Positions 1 through 6,629 are shown, counted from the stretch's first letter. The stretch is 10,756 bases of DNA from an uncultured Clostridia bacterium (GCA_949739095.1 CATIYX010000234.1:1-10756), one strand, 5' to 3'. Numbers and translations: made by a program. The notes: generated from the sequence alone by a model not told the origin.

Positions 1-390
1 CAGAAAGACTTTGTTTCATCAACTGTCCATTCGTTGGCACAGGCATGGGTATATTATGATACCGCTTTTCCCTTTGCTGTTTATGTGAATAACACAATGA
101 TTGGATTCATTATGTTAGGATATTATGAAGCTGAAGGATATTATACTTTATGGAAACTTATGATTGATGAAAAATATCAGAATAAAGGATATGGTAAAAA
201 GGCCGTAAAGCTTGGTATTGATTATTTAGTCAATCGTTTTAAAGTAAAAGAGGTTTATACAGCATATTATGCAACAAATCGGATTGCACGAAATCTTTAT
301 GCATCTATCGGATTCCGTGAAACCGGTGAAATAGTGGAAAATCAAATTGGTATGAAGTTAATGATAAGCAATATGGATGATTCTTTATAG
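1..390 (+). CDS. GNAT N-acetyltransferase, 5' end cut by the window edge
   Basis: The reading frame is open from base 1, so the first visible residues (QKDFVSSTVHS) belong to the protein and the TTG at 34 is not the start; 129 residues are visible before TAG. It is a GNAT-fold acetyltransferase, moving an acetyl group from acetyl-CoA to an amine. The sequence shows a central beta strand with the IGFIML pattern, then KLMIDEKYQNKGYGKKAV, whose Q/R-x-x-G-x-G core is the acetyl-CoA pyrophosphate-binding loop, and a late ASIGFRETGE segment typical of the final GNAT strands. The opening and the AQAWVYYDTAFPFAVY stretch resemble the BltD/PaiA-like (polyamine acetyltransferase) group, but the substrate cannot be read from sequence. 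It is the only protein gene I accept on the plus strand and is convergent with the MFS gene. Family assignment is firm; the substrate is inference. Confidence 0.9.
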   Translation, partial: QKDFVSSTVHSLAQAWVYYDTAFPFAVYVNNTMIGFIMLGYYEAEGYYTLWKLMIDEKYQNKGYGKKAVKLGIDYLVNRFKVKEVYTAYYATNRIARNLYASIGFRETGEIVENQIGMKLMISNMDDSL

Positions 391-485
391 AATCTGTATT
401 TGGCAACATAGGAATGTCGTCAGAGATGAAATGATTAGGAGAACACTTTTCCGAAAAGAGAGATAATAAATGGTATATGCAGAAA

Positions 486-518
486 TTCCGGCAACAAAAG
501 ATGTTGCCGGAACTTTTT
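486..518 (+). terminator. Intrinsic terminator after the GNAT gene
   Basis: There is a perfect 10-bp stem (TTCCGGCAAC at 486-495, GTTGCCGGAA at 503-512) with a 7-base loop, followed by CTTTTT on the plus strand. It lies between two convergent genes. On the minus strand the stem is followed only by a TTTC stretch, so it should work best for the plus-strand GNAT transcript and at most weakly for the MFS transcript. Confidence 0.85.
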
Positions 519-544
519 ATTTATGTTCTGCTTTTTATCCTGCG

Positions 545-1861
545 TTATGTTCCGCCATTGCTTTCGCTCTGCTTCTCCAGCCGCCAGATATTTCTGTCTT
601 TTCTGAACACCAAGCATGTCACACTGCCTAGCACTCCCAAAATGAAAAACAACATCGCGGCGCCACTTCCCTTTCCTATACCAAATATCATAGACAAAAC
701 AGACGTCGGCGGCTGTGCTGCCATAAACGGTTCAAAAATATGATCCACGGCCAGCCCACCTATAGCATACCCCAGCGGTATTGTAAAAAATTGCAATGTA
801 TTCCTCGCTGCATAAACACGTCCTTGCATGGTTATCGGAATGCTACTCCTGAACAAAACATCCATGTTTGCATTCATCAGCGGAATGGCAATCCATCCCA
901 AGATTGCACCAACACTCCATACCGACACACTTTTGCCAAATGCCAGAAAAAAGTTTTCTGTTCCCATCGCCAACAACAATGTGTTGCATATCACCTGCAC
1001 GCGGCTTTTGGGTGCCGGAAGCATCGTCACAAGCACACTTCCCGCTAACATGGCAATTCCCGAAACCATATTTACCATGCCATAAGCATATTCTCCGCCG
1101 CCATGCGCGGAAAGCAACAACGCCGGCAGCGCTGCATGATAGACAGACGCCGTAAAATTAATCGCTGCCAAAAATAAAATTAAATCCAAAATGCCTCGAT
1201 GTGTTTTTAAATAGTGTAATCCATTTTGAGCAGCCTGCAGCACCCGCTCTTTGTGTCCTTCCGGCGCCCGCATCTGTGGCAGTTTAATGCCAAACAACAA
1301 TGTTCCTGCCGCCACCGCAAATGTAGCTAAATCAAAAGTAATTACTGTTTGAATTCCTGCGAAAGAAACCAGTGCAGTTGCAAAAATGGGCGCTAAAATA
1401 CTATTTAATGAGTTGCCAAAAGTCCGCATACCACTGACTTTTTGATAGTGCTGTTGCGGCGTAAGCAAACTGACTGCCACATCAGACGCTGGCTGTTGAA
1501 ATGTATTCATCAATCCATTCAGCGCATTTAGTATATACAAATGCCAGATTTCCATTTTTCCAAGCTGCAACAATATCAGTACTGTAACCGTGCATATTGC
1601 AGCGCATGTGTCGCTGACTAGCATGACATATTTTTTGTTCCATCTATCACTCAGCGCACCGGCAAAAATACTTATGAGCACATAGGGCGCATAGGAACAG
1701 ACCGACAACAATGCCGCCATCAGTGCAGACTCTTTCTCCTGATATGCCCAGACAATCAGCGCAAAATTAGTCATTGCACTGCCTAAGGTCGAAAGTGACT
1801 GGGTCGACCATAACAACAAAAAATATTTTAATTCATAAATTATCGTTTTTAAATGTTTCAT
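545..1861 (-). CDS. MFS drug-efflux-type transporter (DHA3 / Mef-like)
   Basis: A 438-residue integral membrane protein of the major facilitator superfamily, near the usual length for 12-helix proton-driven exporters. Visible signs: hydrophobic segments throughout; a cytoplasmic motif-A-like loop GALSDRWNKK at residues 68-77 between helices 2 and 3; a central charged loop (PQMRAPEGHKERV) separating two halves; and a GRVYAARN motif in the second half, typical of the DHA3 group that includes macrolide exporter Mef and EntS. ATG at 1861 is supported by an AAAAGGAGC ribosome binding site about 9 bases upstream. The gene is preceded by a 12-codon leader ORF and stem-loops that can mask this ribosome binding site (separate entries), which suggests induction by a translation-inhibiting compound. 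Exporter function is well supported by family; the actual substrate is unknown. Its base composition looks more GC-rich than the genes around 5000-9000, hinting at a different origin. Confidence 0.9.
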   Translation of the reverse strand: MKHLKTIIYELKYFLLLWSTQSLSTLGSAMTNFALIVWAYQEKESALMAALLSVCSYAPYVLISIFAGALSDRWNKKYVMLVSDTCAAICTVTVLILLQLGKMEIWHLYILNALNGLMNTFQQPASDVAVSLLTPQQHYQKVSGMRTFGNSLNSILAPIFATALVSFAGIQTVITFDLATFAVAAGTLLFGIKLPQMRAPEGHKERVLQAAQNGLHYLKTHRGILDLILFLAAINFTASVYHAALPALLLSAHGGGEYAYGMVNMVSGIAMLAGSVLVTMLPAPKSRVQVICNTLLLAMGTENFFLAFGKSVSVWSVGAILGWIAIPLMNANMDVLFRSSIPITMQGRVYAARNTLQFFTIPLGYAIGGLAVDHIFEPFMAAQPPTSVLSMIFGIGKGSGAAMLFFILGVLGSVTCLVFRKDRNIWRLEKQSESNGGT

Positions 1862-1863
1862 AT

Positions 1864-1915
1864 AGACTTTGCTCCTTTTCTGTGTTTATCATTATATTAA
1901 AGAAAAGCAAAGCCT
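1864..1915 (-). promoter_or_regulatory. Stem-loop that can sequester the MFS ribosome binding site
   Basis: Read on the minus strand, AGGCTTTGCTTTTC (1915-1902) can pair with GAAAAGGAGCAAAGTCT (1880-1864): a 10-bp block with one G-U pair, a two-base GG bulge, then further A-T pairs. The second arm contains the MFS Shine-Dalgarno AAAAGGAG and ends 2 bases before the ATG, so folding would hide it. Complementarity is seen directly; a role in translational attenuation is inferred. Confidence 0.55.
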
Positions 1916-1941
1916 TCCCGGGCGAATTATTTTTTCCTTCC

Positions 1942-1979
1942 GCTCTATGCAAAACGCCCTATCAGACTTTGCATAGAGC
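1942..1979 (-). promoter_or_regulatory. Leader hairpin overlapping the MFS leader peptide
   Basis: A perfect 12-bp inverted repeat (GCTCTATGCAAA with TTTGCATAGAGC on the minus strand) has a 14-base loop. The first arm is codons 8-11 of the leader ORF, so a ribosome on the leader would prevent the stem. It is followed by GGAAGGAAAAAATAAT, not a T-run, so it is not a plain terminator. The loop also carries GGGCG, which could pair with CGCCC at 1924-1920 as a competing fold. The leader-side GCAAAGTCT is repeated exactly beside the MFS start, giving a plausible switch between pairings. Confidence 0.7.
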
Positions 1980-2000
1980 CACAGCAATACATAGTTTCAT
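1962..2000 (-). CDS. 12-residue leader peptide upstream of the MFS exporter
   Basis: The ORF MKLCIAVALCKV starts at ATG 2000 and ends at TGA 1964-1962. It has an excellent GGAGG ribosome binding site (2009-2013) with 8 bases of spacing. Its last codons form one arm of a 12-bp hairpin, and the ORF ends about 100 bases before the MFS start. Short, well-initiated leader ORFs with their 3' part inside a stem are the classic arrangement for ribosome-mediated attenuation of resistance genes (as for erm, cat, and the leaders of mef and tet genes). The peptide does not match a leader I can name. That it is translated is likely; that it senses a drug is inference. Confidence 0.65.
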   Translation of the reverse strand: MKLCIAVALCKV

Positions 2001-2153
2001 TGGTTTTTCCTCCGTCTCTTATAAATAGCTTCACAAAAAACAATCTATTGAATTTTTGTTTTCCTCACCGCTCGCACTTCGTATACGCTACTTCTGATTT
2101 CACAATTTATAAAACATCATGTCCTAATATACGCTTCAAATCCCATTGCTTAT

Positions 2154-2804
2154 TTACAGGATGATATAAAACAAAATAAAGAAATAGTGCAAAACACTGC
2201 CCCCCAGCACAAACATATGCCAGATAGAGTGCATATATCGCGGTTTTTTCGCCCGATAAAACAAAATTCCCACAGAATAGCTAATACCGCCCGCGACCAG
2301 TAACATAAGTCCTGGAACCGGCACCATATGCAGCATGGGGATTGCCGCCACCACAATAGACCATCCCATCAGTACATATAATACCAATGACGCTTTATGC
2401 CATTTATGTACATTGATCGCATTAAAAACAATACCGAGCACCGTACAACCTGCATTGATACCAAATAGTGTCCACCCCATCCAGCTCCCCAATAGGGAAA
2501 GGCAAATCGGAATATAACTTCCCAAAATCAAAATAAAAATGGAACAATGGTCAAAAACCTGGAACACTCGTTTTGCTTTTTGATTAGTAATTGCATGATA
2601 TAGCGTTGACATCAAATAGAGAACAATCAAGCTAAACCCATAAAGCGCGCTGCAAACAATCCCCATCGCGTCGCTAAAGATACACGCCGTTACTATCATC
2701 ACAGCAGTACCGGCAATAGCAAGCAGTGCGCCAATTCCATGAGAAATAGCATTTGCAATTTCCTCTCCAATACTCTGGTCATTAAACTTTTTCACATCTG
2801 TCAT
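2154..2804 (-). CDS. trhA: TrhA / hemolysin III family membrane protein (YqfA-like)
   Basis: A 216-residue protein with seven predicted membrane helices, full length for the bacterial hemolysin III / PAQR-related family. Family residues are in place: ISHGIG near residues 20-25 in helix 1, STLYHA with His70, FDHCSIFILILGSYIP with Asp85 and His86, and HSIWHMFVLGGSVLHYF with His192, His196 and His206. The scattered Asp and His are thought to bind a metal in this superfamily. Members help control membrane energetics and lipid homeostasis; the haemolysin name comes from overexpression and does not imply virulence. ATG at 2804 follows an AAAAGGAGG ribosome binding site with 7-8 bases spacing. It is followed, same strand, by the MFS leader about 150 bases on, so the two may be separate units. 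Confidence 0.92.
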   Translation of the reverse strand: MTDVKKFNDQSIGEEIANAISHGIGALLAIAGTAVMIVTACIFSDAMGIVCSALYGFSLIVLYLMSTLYHAITNQKAKRVFQVFDHCSIFILILGSYIPICLSLLGSWMGWTLFGINAGCTVLGIVFNAINVHKWHKASLVLYVLMGWSIVVAAIPMLHMVPVPGLMLLVAGGISYSVGILFYRAKKPRYMHSIWHMFVLGGSVLHYFFILFYIIL

Positions 2805-2849
2805 GGTTCGTCCTCCTTTTTTAACCTGCGACTGTCACATACACCGTCA

Positions 2850-2969
2850 TCAGAGTTCTGTTTTCCGCTCGTCGCCCAAATTCTGCTTTAAGTCAGTTTC
2901 CAACCAGCTGTCAATCGAACTGTACCAAATTGATGGTATACTCCTGAAGACGGCTGTATACCACTTGTT
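2850..2969 (-). pseudogene. Possible short coding remnant upstream of trhA
   Basis: The 333-base gap between trhA and the next gene contains a stretch with protein-like composition on the minus strand. It includes SIPSIWYSSIDSWLE then LKQNLGDERKTEL before two TGA codons, but has no start and is preceded by stops in frame. An overlapping frame (ending GTVRLTAGWKLT) is also open. I do not recognise the family. The same stretch holds an 8-bp inverted repeat (TGGTATAC at 2934-2941, GTATACCA at 2956-2963). It may be a decayed gene end or a conserved intergenic element; confidence is low. Confidence 0.25.
2886..2914 (-). promoter_or_regulatory. Candidate promoter for trhA
   Basis: On the minus strand a consensus -35 TTGACA (2914-2909) is followed by a 17-base spacer and TTAAAG (2891-2886), a poor -10 with three matches to TATAAT. 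It would give a leader of about 75 bases before the trhA ATG. The palindrome at 2934-2963 lies just upstream of the -35 and could be an operator. Spacing and -35 are good; the weak -10 keeps confidence modest. Confidence 0.35.
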
Positions 2970-3137
2970 TTATTAGTCTTAGTTTCTTCCTTATGTTTGC
3001 CTACAAAAATACGCCCAGTGTTAAACTATCATCGTATCACCAATATGATTATTCCAATGCTTATTTGATATGCGTTCTTGCTTTCCTCCCAATCTGATAT
3101 TTTTTGATTTCAAGGCAATCTATAGGCTGTTATTCAA

Positions 3138-3596
3138 TTATTGATAACTGCAGCTCAGCCGTTCCAGACGTGTTATAATTTTTTCACGGTATTCTGTATG
3201 GTGCGGCATACCACCGCCTAACCCTCCACGCTTAGGGAACTGGAGTTTGAGAAAGCTGCCGTCTTTTAATGTGATGGAACAGTTAATCGCTCCCATGATA
3301 GCGTTTTTGATGATGCAGCTCTCAATATCTGTCAATGGAAAACAGGTGCCGACATCTTCTGCTACAGTCTTTCTGATGTCCGCAATACGATAAAATTTGT
3401 TTAAGTATTCTCGTTCTTCACATTCTGCAACGAGTAAATATTGTGCGGTAATACCAATATATACGTCAAACTTTGATGTTTTTTTCTTGTTTACTTGAAG
3501 TGTAATACCATGTACGCCTGCTAAAAGTGTTTCTCCTTCTGGAATACAGTTTTCTAAAATCTGTATCATATTCTTTTCATCAAAAATATCGGCCAT
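3138..3596 (-). CDS. Conserved-looking hypothetical protein, possible PH-like fold
   Basis: 152 residues starting MADIFDEKN. An upstream in-frame GTG at 3608 lies inside the GAGGTGGG ribosome binding site, so the ATG at 3596, 9 bases after GAGGTG, is the better start. No signal peptide or membrane segment is seen. The middle alternates beta-like segments (ETLLAGVHGITLQV, KFDVYIGITAQYLLVAECE) and ends with SITLKDGSFLKLQFPKR, then a Gly-rich GGLGGG and a basic C-terminal helix. The gxTxxxLLv-plus-ITLKDG pattern resembles bacterial PH-like domains, but this is impression only and no function can be given. It lies downstream of the cold-shock gene on the same strand, separated by a terminator-like hairpin. 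Confidence 0.75.
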   Translation of the reverse strand: MADIFDEKNMIQILENCIPEGETLLAGVHGITLQVNKKKTSKFDVYIGITAQYLLVAECEEREYLNKFYRIADIRKTVAEDVGTCFPLTDIESCIIKNAIMGAINCSITLKDGSFLKLQFPKRGGLGGGMPHHTEYREKIITRLERLSCSYQ

Positions 3597-3676
3597 AAAT
3601 GAACCCACCTCTATTATTTTATATTTTCATGTCTCCTGTTCCGGTCCCGCTACAGATTTAGTTTTTGTATATAAAA

Positions 3677-3704
3677 GAATCCCCCAACAGGATGGATTTT
3701 TTTG
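3677..3704. terminator. Bidirectional terminator-like hairpin after the cold-shock gene
   Basis: AATCC (3678-3682) pairs with GGATT (3694-3698), with two extra inner C-G pairs when read on the minus strand. It is flanked by TTTTTT on the plus side and CTTTTAT on the minus side. It follows the minus-strand cold-shock gene by about 80 bases, so it probably ends that transcript. The stem is short and of moderate strength. Confidence 0.5.
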
Positions 3705-3776
3705 TGTCAAACCACTGATTTTCCACATAACATAACCATCATATCGGGGGGGTCTATCATCATACAAACACGTTTT

Positions 3777-3989
3777 TTATACCGGGCAAACGTTAATCGC
3801 TCTGATTTTGCTTGCATCTCTGGTATCCGGCTCTGTATCATAGGTCACTTTCTGACCTTCGTTCAGCGTTTTGAATCCCTCCGACACAATAGAAGAAAAA
3901 TGAACAAATACATCGTCTCCACCATTGTCATTAGAAATGAATCCATACCCTTTTTCTGCGTTAAACCATTTTACCGTACCACTATTCAT
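3777..3989 (-). CDS. csp: Cold-shock protein, CspA family
   Basis: A 70-residue single cold-shock domain (OB fold), the normal length for the family, that binds single-stranded RNA and DNA and acts as an RNA chaperone. The nucleic-acid-binding motifs are intact: RNP1-like KGYGFI at residues 13-18 and RNP2 DVFVHF at 26-31, with the usual GTVKWFN opening. The C-terminus is slightly unusual, with AINVCPV in place of the common A.NV..L ending. ATG at 3989 has an AGGAGG ribosome binding site 8 bases upstream. A near-consensus promoter lies about 140 bases upstream, giving a long leader with a 22-bp hairpin, in line with post-transcriptional control known for csp mRNAs. The paralogue letter cannot be assigned. 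Confidence 0.96.
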   Translation of the reverse strand: MNSGTVKWFNAEKGYGFISNDNGGDDVFVHFSSIVSEGFKTLNEGQKVTYDTEPDTRDASKIRAINVCPV

Positions 3990-4039
3990 TGTTGGTACCT
4001 CCTATAGATTATAAAATATTATGCCCTTTTCTGTAAATT

Positions 4040-4098
4040 AAAAAATCACATACTGTTGTAAATCATTAAACGCTCGAATGACTTACAACAATATGTGA
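4040..4098 (-). promoter_or_regulatory. 22-bp hairpin plus U6 in the cold-shock mRNA leader
   Basis: Inverted arms at 4046-4067 and 4077-4098 surround a 9-base loop. In minus-strand RNA all 22 positions pair, two as G-U; in plus-strand RNA those two positions would be A-C mismatches, pointing to a function in the minus transcript. The 3' arm is followed directly by six U residues, the form of an intrinsic terminator, 51 bases before the csp ATG. It lies inside the leader expected from the promoter at 4127-4155. It may be an attenuator relieved by cold-shock proteins, a cold-sensitive fold, or a terminator for read-through from the upstream GNAT gene. Confidence 0.75.
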
Positions 4099-4126
4099 AC
4101 TTCAATCGTACATTTAGAACAATATT

Positions 4127-4155
4127 ATTGTATCATTAATTTCTCATCTTGTCAA
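4127..4155 (-). promoter_or_regulatory. Strong sigma-A-type promoter for the cold-shock gene
   Basis: On the minus strand, TTGACA (4155-4150), a 17-base spacer, then TACAAT (4132-4127): eleven of twelve consensus positions at ideal spacing. Transcription would begin near 4120, giving a leader of about 130 bases that contains the 22-bp hairpin. A second, weaker TTTACA/TATAAT pair at 4037-4008 would start transcription inside the ribosome binding site and is less likely. Confidence 0.8.
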
Positions 4156-4283
4156 CCCATTTTGAAAATACTTTTATTTTTTTATAAATACAGGGCTAGC
4201 GTCTGTCTGTCTATCATCTTGCTCCACTCCATCATTGCCCTTTTTCCTATCTTCTTTAAGCACCCCAGAATCTATACTACCAC

Positions 4284-4793
4284 TTATATACCAAATGCCT
4301 TGTTATATTCCATTACGCCATCTATGCTTTCATTCATTTCAACAAATCTGATTGCCATAAAATTTTCGTCTTGAACCTCAAACGGCGCTTTTATGCCAAA
4401 TCGGCTCGCCGGTTGATACCCTGCTTTGGGATAATATTTTGCATCTCCTAATACAACAGAATACAGAAATCCTAATTCTTTCGCCACTCTATGTCCTTGC
4501 TCTATAAGCGCTAATCCGATACCTTTCTTTTGAAAAACAGGTAGTACAGAAAGCGGTGCAAGCGCAAGGACTTCCCGTTTGCCGATAAACGCTCTCGTAA
4601 AAAGAATGTGTCCAACAACTTCATTTTCTTCAACCGCTACAAGTGATAACTCAGGAATAAACGCATCACTTTCTCGCAAGGCAACGACCAACTCATGTTC
4701 ATTCCCATCACTGTGTTTCGCACTTGCGAACGCTTCTTTCACCACCTGATAAACCCTATCATAATCTTTCGGTTGTTCCTGTCTGATATTCAT
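4284..4793 (-). CDS. GNAT N-acetyltransferase, YhbS-like
   Basis: 169 residues starting MNIRQEQ. An in-frame ATG 15 bases upstream (4808) overlaps the GGAGGAG ribosome binding site, so the ATG at 4793 is preferred. This GNAT enzyme would transfer acetyl from acetyl-CoA to an unknown acceptor in the cytoplasm. Residues 1-25 match the usual IRQEQPKDYDRVYQVVKEAF opening, GHILFTRAFI (61-70) is the strand before the cofactor site, LSVLPVFQKKGIGLALI (81-97) is the acetyl-CoA loop, and VVLGDAKYYPKAGYQPA (113-129) is the signature of the YhbS/COG3153 group. Length and motifs are complete. It lies 36 bases after the DUF1848 gene on the same strand and may be co-transcribed with it. The substrate is unknown. 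Confidence 0.9.
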   Translation of the reverse strand: MNIRQEQPKDYDRVYQVVKEAFASAKHSDGNEHELVVALRESDAFIPELSLVAVEENEVVGHILFTRAFIGKREVLALAPLSVLPVFQKKGIGLALIEQGHRVAKELGFLYSVVLGDAKYYPKAGYQPASRFGIKAPFEVQDENFMAIRFVEMNESIDGVMEYNKAFGI

Positions 4794-4829
4794 ACTTTTC
4801 TCCTCCATAAATCTGTTCTTCCCTCTGCG

Positions 4830-5777
4830 TTATAATAATATATCCCAAATTGAAGACTGCTTTTCTTTCAATGATTTTATGTTTCTCTCTGTAATTTTAT
4901 CATTTTCTGTAATTTTTCCGCATAAAATCGGAGAATTAACATCATACAGTTTACAATTTTGAAAAACACTTTCTTGACTATCATTTGCATAACAATATTG
5001 ACAGCCATTTTTACATGTATTATATGTACCAATATCAATACTCTCCATGCAGCCACATTCTTTTCTTTGATTCTTATCTTTATTCGCTTGAATTTTATAT
5101 CCAATTATTTGCTCAATGAATTCTTTATCAATACAGCAATTATGTTCTATTCCACAAGATGACAAATCAACCGATTCCGCACATGTCGCAACTTTCATAT
5201 CATTTCTCTTCGCTATAAAAGCGATTTCCTTGCTAAATGCAGTTAATTCGTTTTCTGATAGAAAAAAAGAATTTAATGCTTTCATCTTTTTTTGATTTTT
5301 TGTATAGATATCAACAAAACTAATCACACATTTGGATGTATACCCATGTAATTCTTTCGCAATTTGTTCAAACGCTTTTAGATGGTATTCGGGTGTATAG
5401 CTATCAGTAAAAATAATGGGATCATATCTCCATATCACTCTTTCCTTACCAATTTTGCGCGACAATTCCCAGAAAATCGGAATCATATATTTCTTCTTAT
5501 GCGGAACATAACATTCTATATCATGTCCAAATCCGGTAAGTGTAAACTGAAAATAAAACGGATAGGCAGCCAGTTCATCTAATCTGGATAGCAGCGGCTG
5601 CGGATTTTTTGTCCAAAAAACAATACAATCCACCACTTCCGGAGACAAAACAATTTTGCTGATTTGATGGACATTCACCGGATTGCGTACATATAAATAT
5701 CCTTGCTTTATCCTATTCAAAAACCATTCAGAATAATAATTCGGAATATCTGTTCTGCGACTAACGCTTAAAATCAT
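4830..5777 (-). CDS. DUF1848 family Cys-cluster protein (radical-SAM-like)
   Basis: 315 residues from MILSVSRRTDIP. An upstream ATG at 5825 would add 16 atypical residues; the start at 5777 has an AAAGGAGA ribosome binding site and gives the usual DUF1848 N-terminus. Family motifs are seen in order: SRRTDIP (6-12), RNP (31-33), FWTKNP (54-59), RYDPI (117-121). The C-terminal half carries Cys199, Cys208, Cys214 and Cys215, then CGC (241-243) and TCKNGCQYCYAN with Cys255, Cys259 and Cys262, which resembles an iron-sulfur cluster site. The family has been linked by sequence to radical SAM proteins, but I know of no defined reaction. Full length and intact. It follows the DUF4440 gene and precedes a GNAT gene; context does not reveal a substrate. 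Confidence 0.92.
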   Translation of the reverse strand: MILSVSRRTDIPNYYSEWFLNRIKQGYLYVRNPVNVHQISKIVLSPEVVDCIVFWTKNPQPLLSRLDELAAYPFYFQFTLTGFGHDIECYVPHKKKYMIPIFWELSRKIGKERVIWRYDPIIFTDSYTPEYHLKAFEQIAKELHGYTSKCVISFVDIYTKNQKKMKALNSFFLSENELTAFSKEIAFIAKRNDMKVATCAESVDLSSCGIEHNCCIDKEFIEQIIGYKIQANKDKNQRKECGCMESIDIGTYNTCKNGCQYCYANDSQESVFQNCKLYDVNSPILCGKITENDKITERNIKSLKEKQSSIWDILL

Positions 5778-5898
5778 CCTATTATCTCCTTTCAAACTGA
5801 ATGATTGAGCAGCCAAGTTATCCATTTTATAATCTTCTTTGACCTTTTATGTTGGTTATTCTCTGGATGTTATGATAAATGGCACACAGCGGATTCTA

Positions 5899-6264
5899 TC
5901 AACATTTTCTCAAATCGACATCTATATTTAAGCGCGTTGCTTGATGGAACAACAATTTCATTTGCTTCCCTGTTTCCATACACCAAACAGAAGTGCGGTA
6001 ATATTTTTTATGCTCGCTTTGCGTAATATAATGAACTAACCATGCGCTCTCATGTATGGTTTCACATTCAAAATTATATATCGTAATATCTCTGTTTGAC
6101 TGGCAGGAAAGCAAGCTTTCTATTGTTTCCGCCTTGTCAAACAATATTCCTGACTTTCCGCATTCATAAAACCTATCATGTAATGTTATGTCCAGCCATT
6201 CTCTATCCGATATATAACGCAATTCAAAAAACTTTTTTTCCAGTGCTAATATTGTTTTATCCAT
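5899..6264 (-). CDS. DUF4440 / SnoaL-like protein (NTF2 fold)
   Basis: 121 residues, a normal length for small NTF2-fold proteins. It shows the DUF4440 outline: an N-terminal helix ILALEKKFFELR, then a short helix and DRFYECGKSGILFDKAETIESL (around residues 30-51), a beta strand ITIYNFECETI, and the late AWLVHYIT, YRTSVWCMETGKQMKLLFHQAT strands that close the cone-shaped pocket. These proteins bind or convert small molecules; no activity can be assigned. ATG at 6264 has only a weak purine-rich upstream region (AGAGAAATGAAAG), so initiation may be poor. It is unusually Cys-rich for this family (five Cys). It lies 121 bases before DUF1848 on the same strand. Confidence 0.8.
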   Translation of the reverse strand: MDKTILALEKKFFELRYISDREWLDITLHDRFYECGKSGILFDKAETIESLLSCQSNRDITIYNFECETIHESAWLVHYITQSEHKKYYRTSVWCMETGKQMKLLFHQATRLNIDVDLRKC

Positions 6265-6319
6265 AAACTTTCATTTCTCTACTTTCTATGTATCAGCTCT
6301 CTGGCATACATTTATTTTA

Positions 6320-6412
6320 TCAAGAATGCATTTCACATCCTTTTAATTCTCTATTTTCGCAATCATAAATTACTGTAAAATCGTTCTCTTTTACTTTAGG
6401 ACCTACAGGCAC
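6320..6412 (-). CDS. Small ORF or gene fragment after the XRE regulator
   Basis: A 30-codon stretch reading VPVGPKVKENDF then TVIYDCENRELKGCEMHS before TGA. It starts at a GTG with no visible ribosome binding site, 8 bases beyond the XRE stop. The frame stays open upstream inside the XRE gene. Codon use and composition look protein-like (NDFTVIYD resembles beta strands of small DUF proteins), but I do not recognise a family. It may be the C-terminal remnant of a lost gene or a small protein translated by coupling with the XRE gene. Confidence 0.3.
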   Translation of the reverse strand: MPVGPKVKENDFTVIYDCENRELKGCEMHS

Positions 6413-6419
6413 ATACGAT

Positions 6420-6629
6420 TTATTCAAAATAAAACAACTCTTCAAATTTTTTATCCAACGCAATACAAAGAATAAGCGCTAATTTTGCAGTCGGATTGAA
6501 TTGCCCTATTTCTATTGAACAAATTGTGTTTCTTGAAACACCTACCATTTCCGCAAGCTGAAATTGCGAAAGCCCTCTTTCTCTTCTTATTTGTTTTAAT
6601 CTATTTTTCAATATCAATTTATTATTCAT
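6420..6629 (-). CDS. Small XRE/Cro-family helix-turn-helix regulator
   Basis: A 69-residue single-domain DNA-binding protein. The helix-turn-helix covers about residues 10-45 (LKQIRRERGLSQFQLAEMVGVSRNTICSIEIGQ; recognition helix around SRNTICSIE) and the tail NPTAKLALILCIALDKKFEELF is typical of the YozG-like minimal XRE proteins. Start ATG 6629 is backed by GGAGGAG. These proteins usually repress their own promoter and that of a linked small membrane protein gene. Here the immediate neighbours are a fragment and a DUF4440 gene; a DUF6442-like membrane gene of the sort often paired with such regulators lies 2.4 kb away under a palindromic operator. That operator sequence is absent from the region just upstream of this gene, so regulation of it is only a possibility. 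Confidence 0.93.
   Translation of the reverse strand: MNNKLILKNRLKQIRRERGLSQFQLAEMVGVSRNTICSIEIGQFNPTAKLALILCIALDKKFEELFYFE

Noticed and set aside
740..1155. Plus-strand ORFs inside the MFS gene
   Set aside because: Antisense shadows of a well-supported 438-residue transporter; no ribosome binding sites or domain features.
3702..4007. 101-codon plus-strand ORF over the cold-shock gene
   Set aside because: Entirely antisense to a textbook cold-shock protein; composition not protein-like.
4008..4037. TTTACA/TATAAT promoter immediately before csp
   Set aside because: Transcription would begin within the ribosome binding site; the promoter at 4127-4155 is stronger and gives a normal leader.
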